Part shown: one piece after another, positions 27,093-32,261 of the stretch
Numbering within the stretch: position 1 is the stretch's first letter
How the letters are laid out: each line of letters starts with the position of its first letter
NCBI GenBank assembly: GCA_009731375.1
Contig: BJOX01000236.1
Span: forward strand, 681,920 to 714,180
DNA length: 32,261 bases
DNA from: Paulinella micropora
Lineage: Eukaryota; Cercozoa; Imbricatea; Euglyphida
Direction of reading: 5' to 3'
Notes under the pieces: model-generated
The model's input: the letters and a program-made list of their open reading frames with translations, nothing else
What the model was told of the DNA's origin: nothing
The model's database searches: none
Position numbers and translations under genes: made by a program

Positions 27093-27300
27093 TTCTTCTT
27101 CTTCGTTTTTATTGAGAGAGCAATTTTATAATTGGACTCAGGGAACGTCCACGTGAAAAGTATAGCTATTAAAGTCATACCTACATCTTAGGTGGAAACC
27201 TAGTTATTCAATAGAGCGTATTAAAAGAAGATATTAATCCGATATCAGGGGGCTCGGATGTGTTATTAATATATTATGATATGGGTGTATGTTATTTAAG
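27093..27300 (-). mobile_element. Interspersed repeat 'B', copy 3
   Basis: Closest to copy 2. The 3' end reads CTCAATAAAAACGAAGAAG. It contains an extra 18-20 bp (around 27180-27195) relative to copy 2 and lacks the G-run start. Confidence 0.6.
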
Positions 27301-27352
27301 CATCTCTCTTTCTTTCTCTCTCTCTCTCTCACACACACACACACTCTCTCTC

Positions 27353-27401
<49 letters not shown>

Positions 27402-27830
27402 AACACACACACACACACACACACTCTCTCTCCTTCTCTCTCTCGCTCTCTCGCTCTCTCTCTCTCTCTCTCTCCCTCCCCCCCCCCCCCCCCCCCCCCC
27501 CCCCTCCCCCCCCCCCTCCCCCCCTNNNNNNNNNNNNNNNNNNNNNNNNNNNNNNNNNNNNNNNNNNNNNNNNNNNNNNNNNNNNNNNNNNNNNNNNNNN
27601 NNNNNNNNNNNNNNNNNNNNNNNNNNNNNNNNNNNNNNNNNNNNNNNNNNNNNNNNNNNNNNNNNNNNNNNNNNNNNNNNNNNNNNNNNNNNNNNNNNNN
27701 NNNNNNNNNNNNNNNNNNNNNNNNNNNNNNNNNNNNNNNNNNNCTCTCTCTCTCTCTCTCTCCCTCTCTCTCTCTCTCCCCCCCCCCCCCCCCCCGCCCC
27801 AAACGCACACACACACACACACATCTTCCC
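27301..27830. repeat. (CT)n, (CA)n, poly-C and 218-N gap
   Basis: CT and CA tracts lead into poly-C (27479-27525), N from 27526 to 27743, then CT and poly-C again. Poly-C/poly-G has probably stopped the sequencing. The protein-like frames are artefacts. Confidence 0.95.
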
Positions 27831-27908
27831 ACTTTATTTTTCAAAAACTTGATTGGTATACAGTTTCCCCTTTCCTTGCCTTTTAGTCAGATTCTTCTTT
27901 TTCTTCAG

Positions 27909-27925
27909 TCGTGCATCGTCCGAAG
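27909..27925 (+). CDS. Possible 17-nt exon upstream of the acidic-protein gene
   Basis: A good acceptor (ttcttctttttcttcag) precedes TCGTGCATCGTCCGAAG and then gtctctgtctc, a donor of the same CT-microsatellite type as others here. Joined in phase 0 to the exon at 29184 it would add VHRPK before VLVDITDAQ. It rests on splice signals alone. Confidence 0.25.
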
Positions 27926-27937
27926 GTCTCTGTCTCA

Positions 27938-27989
<52 letters not shown>

Positions 27990-28080
27990 GTCTCTCTCTC
28001 TCTCTCGCTAACTCTCTCTCTCTCTCTTCTCTCTTCTCTCTCTCTCTCTGTCTCTCTCTCTCTCTCTCTCTCGCGTGCTA
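27926..28080. repeat. (CT)n tract
   Basis: Impure CT microsatellite that starts at the donor of the possible exon 27909-27925. Confidence 0.9.
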
Positions 28081-28107
28081 GCCGAGGGAAAACCCGCACA
28101 AATCGCC

Positions 28108-28109
28108 CT

Positions 28110-28152
<43 letters not shown>

Positions 28153-28335
28153 TTCATTCATTCATTCATTCATTTATTTATTTATTTATTTATTTATTTA
28201 TTCATTTATTCATTTATTCATTTATTTATTTATTTATTATTTATTTATTTATTTATTTATTTATTCATTTATTTTGTTCATTTATTTTGTTCATTTATTT
28301 GTTTATTTATTTGTTTGTTTCTTTTCTTTCTTTCT
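28108..28335. repeat. (TTTA)n/(TTCA)n tract
   Basis: About 220 bp of ATTT units with ATTC variants. Confidence 0.95.
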
Positions 28336-28429
28336 GTGTCGGCAACAAAAACAACAACGACGACAATAACACCACCACCAACAATAAGCAAATAAGCCAG
28401 CAAACTTACAAAAAGACTTACTAACAAAC

Positions 28430-29100
28430 AAACTTACAAACAAACCCTATTTTTTGCTGTTGTGACTGTTGTTGCTGCAGGTGTTGCTTGATATCACGGA
28501 CGCACAATAGCTTGAAACAATACAGACAAATAAGCATGCATCCAAAGTATTTGCCCCATCGCGTTTGCATCGCCTTTTCATAATTATCATTTCACATCTT
28601 TATGCACCTAACATTACACACACACACACACAATACAAACCCCAACCAACCAACCCTTATTTTTGCTCTTGTTATTGTTGTTGCTGCAGGTGGTGGCACA
28701 GACGCACAATAGCTTCAATACAAACAAACAAACTTAACAAACAATGCCTAATTTAGCTCTTGTTACTGCTGCTGAAGGTGTTACAAATCTATCTATCTAC
28801 CTACCTATCTATCTATCTATCTATCTATCCATCTATCTACCTACCTATCTATTTATCTATCTATTATCTAGCTTCATACAAACAAACAAACCCTAATATT
28901 TGCTTCTGTTACTGTTATATCACACACATTCATACAAACAAACAAACCAACCCTTATTTTTACTAGTGTTTCATACAAACAAACAACCAACCAACCAACC
29001 AACCCTAATTTTCGCTGTTGTTGCTGCTGTTATCACAGACGCACAATAGCTTCATACAAACAAACAACCCTAATTTTTACTCTTGTTACTGTTACTATGT
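28430..29100 (+). repeat. Array of decoy acceptor/exon starts
   Basis: Units of the form 'CAAACAAACCCTAATTTTT..., GCTGTTGTTGCTGCAG, GT(G/T)... ACAGACGCACAATAGCTT' recur at about 28440-28525, 28655-28730, 28745-28785, 28865-28925 and 28990-29060. They match the start of the real exon at 29184 (GTCTTGGTTGACATCACAGA...), but TGG has become TAG (CAATAGC for CAGTGGC). Use of a decoy would therefore meet a stop after nine codons. Confidence 0.75.
28786..28866. repeat. (TATC)n tract inside the decoy array
   Basis: TATC/TACC repeats inserted directly after the third decoy unit. Confidence 0.85.
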
Positions 29101-29183
29101 ATGTATGTATGTATGTATATGTTATGTTATGTATGTTATGTATGTTATGTATGATTATGTATGATTATGTATGTTGTGTGAAG

Positions 29184-31240
<2,057 letters not shown>

Positions 31241-31241
31241 T

Positions 31242-31325
31242 GTGTCTGATTGGAGCGCTGGACTTTCAGCATATATACAATCACGTGTCTGATTGGAGCG
31301 CTGGACTTTCAGCATATATACAATC
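31242..31325 (+). repeat. ~44-bp tandem duplication
   Basis: Two identical units of 'gtgtctgattggagcgctgg...catatatacaatcac' (31242-31284 and 31285-31327). The words 'ttggagcgctggact' resemble a tRNA anticodon-stem region, so it could derive from a tRNA/SINE fragment. Confidence 0.7.
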
Positions 31326-31327
31326 AC

Positions 31328-32261
31328 CCGTAGTAATATTATATTTAGTTATAAGGTACAAACTTGTACATAATAAATGTAAATTTTGAGCACACCGAAT
31401 GATGCGATGAGAAAATGGCGCACCTTTCAAAAAGTTGCAGCCTCAGCTGCATCTCAGGGCAGCGCGTAAGTGGTGAAAATCTCTGTTTTTCAACACTGTG
31501 CCAAGCAACCAACAAAAAAAACAGAGACACTCAAGATATTGTGTTGTTCTTGATATGTATGCAACTATAAATACCAAAAATTATTATTTCCAATCCCACA
31601 CCTCGTAAAATCAACTCTTGATCACAAAAACAACGCAGAGGTACACGACCTTCCACCATTTTTTCGCTCAAAAAATCTTCAAAAAGCGACTTCACGTGGA
31701 AAAAAGGCAGCCTGAGCGTCAGCTCTTTGAAAAAATAAAAAAATAGTTTCTCAGTATTCAGCTATTCTCAAAGGACTGAGCCGCTGAAATTTTGACAGTA
31801 GATTTCGAGGGACTTTTCCAACATTTTACTAGAGTTTTTTTCACAAAAGCAGCTCCGGTTGTCTCGGGAGAATTTTTTAAAAACTAGTCACTAAAAAGTG
31901 GATGCCGGCCGGCACCAGGTGGATTATCAGACTGAGCAATTTAACGACCGGCCAAAACCTTTACAGTTGATAAGACACTCCGAGTTTTTGACCTGCTCAT
32001 TAGATTCGACTTCACTAACTAGTTTTCGATTTCGTTCAGAAATGATTTCAAACGATTGTAATGCCCCCAACGATAGCTAGAAAAAAAGTCGGTAATACAA
32101 CCAAACACAGTCCTCAAAAGATGAGAATGATGTCTCGTTGTATTAGCTCAGTGAAGCCAAAAAGGAAAACGGCAACAGACCAGGAATAAAATGGCATCAG
32201 GTCCAATCCGGACAAATAATACTGAAAAACAAGCTGGTGCACCTGTCACCAGGAAAAGGTA
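31328..32261. other. Unassigned unique sequence
   Basis: About 930 bp with no microsatellites and no convincing ORF or element. One perfect 12-bp palindrome, TGCCGGCCGGCA, lies at 31903-31914. It is probably the 3' flank of the acidic-protein gene. Confidence 0.4.

Overview
This window is nuclear eukaryotic DNA. Interrupted reading frames can be joined at GT-AG boundaries with consistent codon phase, the spacers are packed with microsatellites, and tRNA-derived SINEs and a decayed LINE are present. I cannot name the species. An intron-rich protist, an alga or an invertebrate would all fit. Six runs of N (about 725, 442, 522, 218, 10 and 10 bases) sit inside repeats, so lengths there are unreliable.

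Layout. 1-3441: the 3' end of a + strand gene for a charged coiled-coil protein (exons 1554-1625 and 3238-3441). 3442-5640: non-coding, with diverged duplications and a weak tRNA-like SINE head. 5640-12470: an AT-rich, intronless block of closely spaced ORFs that contains almost no microsatellite. It reads as a degraded endogenous virus or Polinton/virophage-like element. It carries small basic ORFs, a protein-primed family B DNA polymerase broken by frameshifts and stops but with all catalytic motifs legible, two ExoX-C-like 'FGKYK' proteins, a broken GIY-YIG endonuclease and a virion-fibre-like beta protein. 12470-14570: AT-rich non-coding DNA with a four-unit ~183-bp tandem repeat, a possible PiggyBac-type cysteine-rich tail, a 22-bp perfect palindrome and an LTR-like signal cluster.

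15363-24442 (minus strand): a host gene that I reconstructed as 18 exons, one of them a 10-nt microexon, totalling 1527 nt (508 aa). It has an N-terminal signal-like segment, two tandem DNRLRE/CBM96-type beta domains that share intron positions, and a hydrophobic multi-pass C-terminal part. Its introns hold the tRNA-SINE array (18.4-22.1 kb) and long GA, GAA, AAT and CATA tracts. 24443-27300: a TTC tract, a LINE reverse-transcriptase remnant with a YADD motif, and three copies of another ~250-bp repeat. 27900-31240: a second + strand host gene encoding an acidic protein, with 4-5 short exons. 31241-32261: nothing recognisable apart from a tandem duplication.

The most interesting recurring pattern is decoy exon edges. 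In at least four places a real exon boundary is copied nearby in the intron next to a microsatellite, often with the copy's splice site or reading frame broken. Several simple repeats also begin exactly at the donor GT. Together these suggest that microsatellite growth and exon-edge duplication are reshaping introns here.
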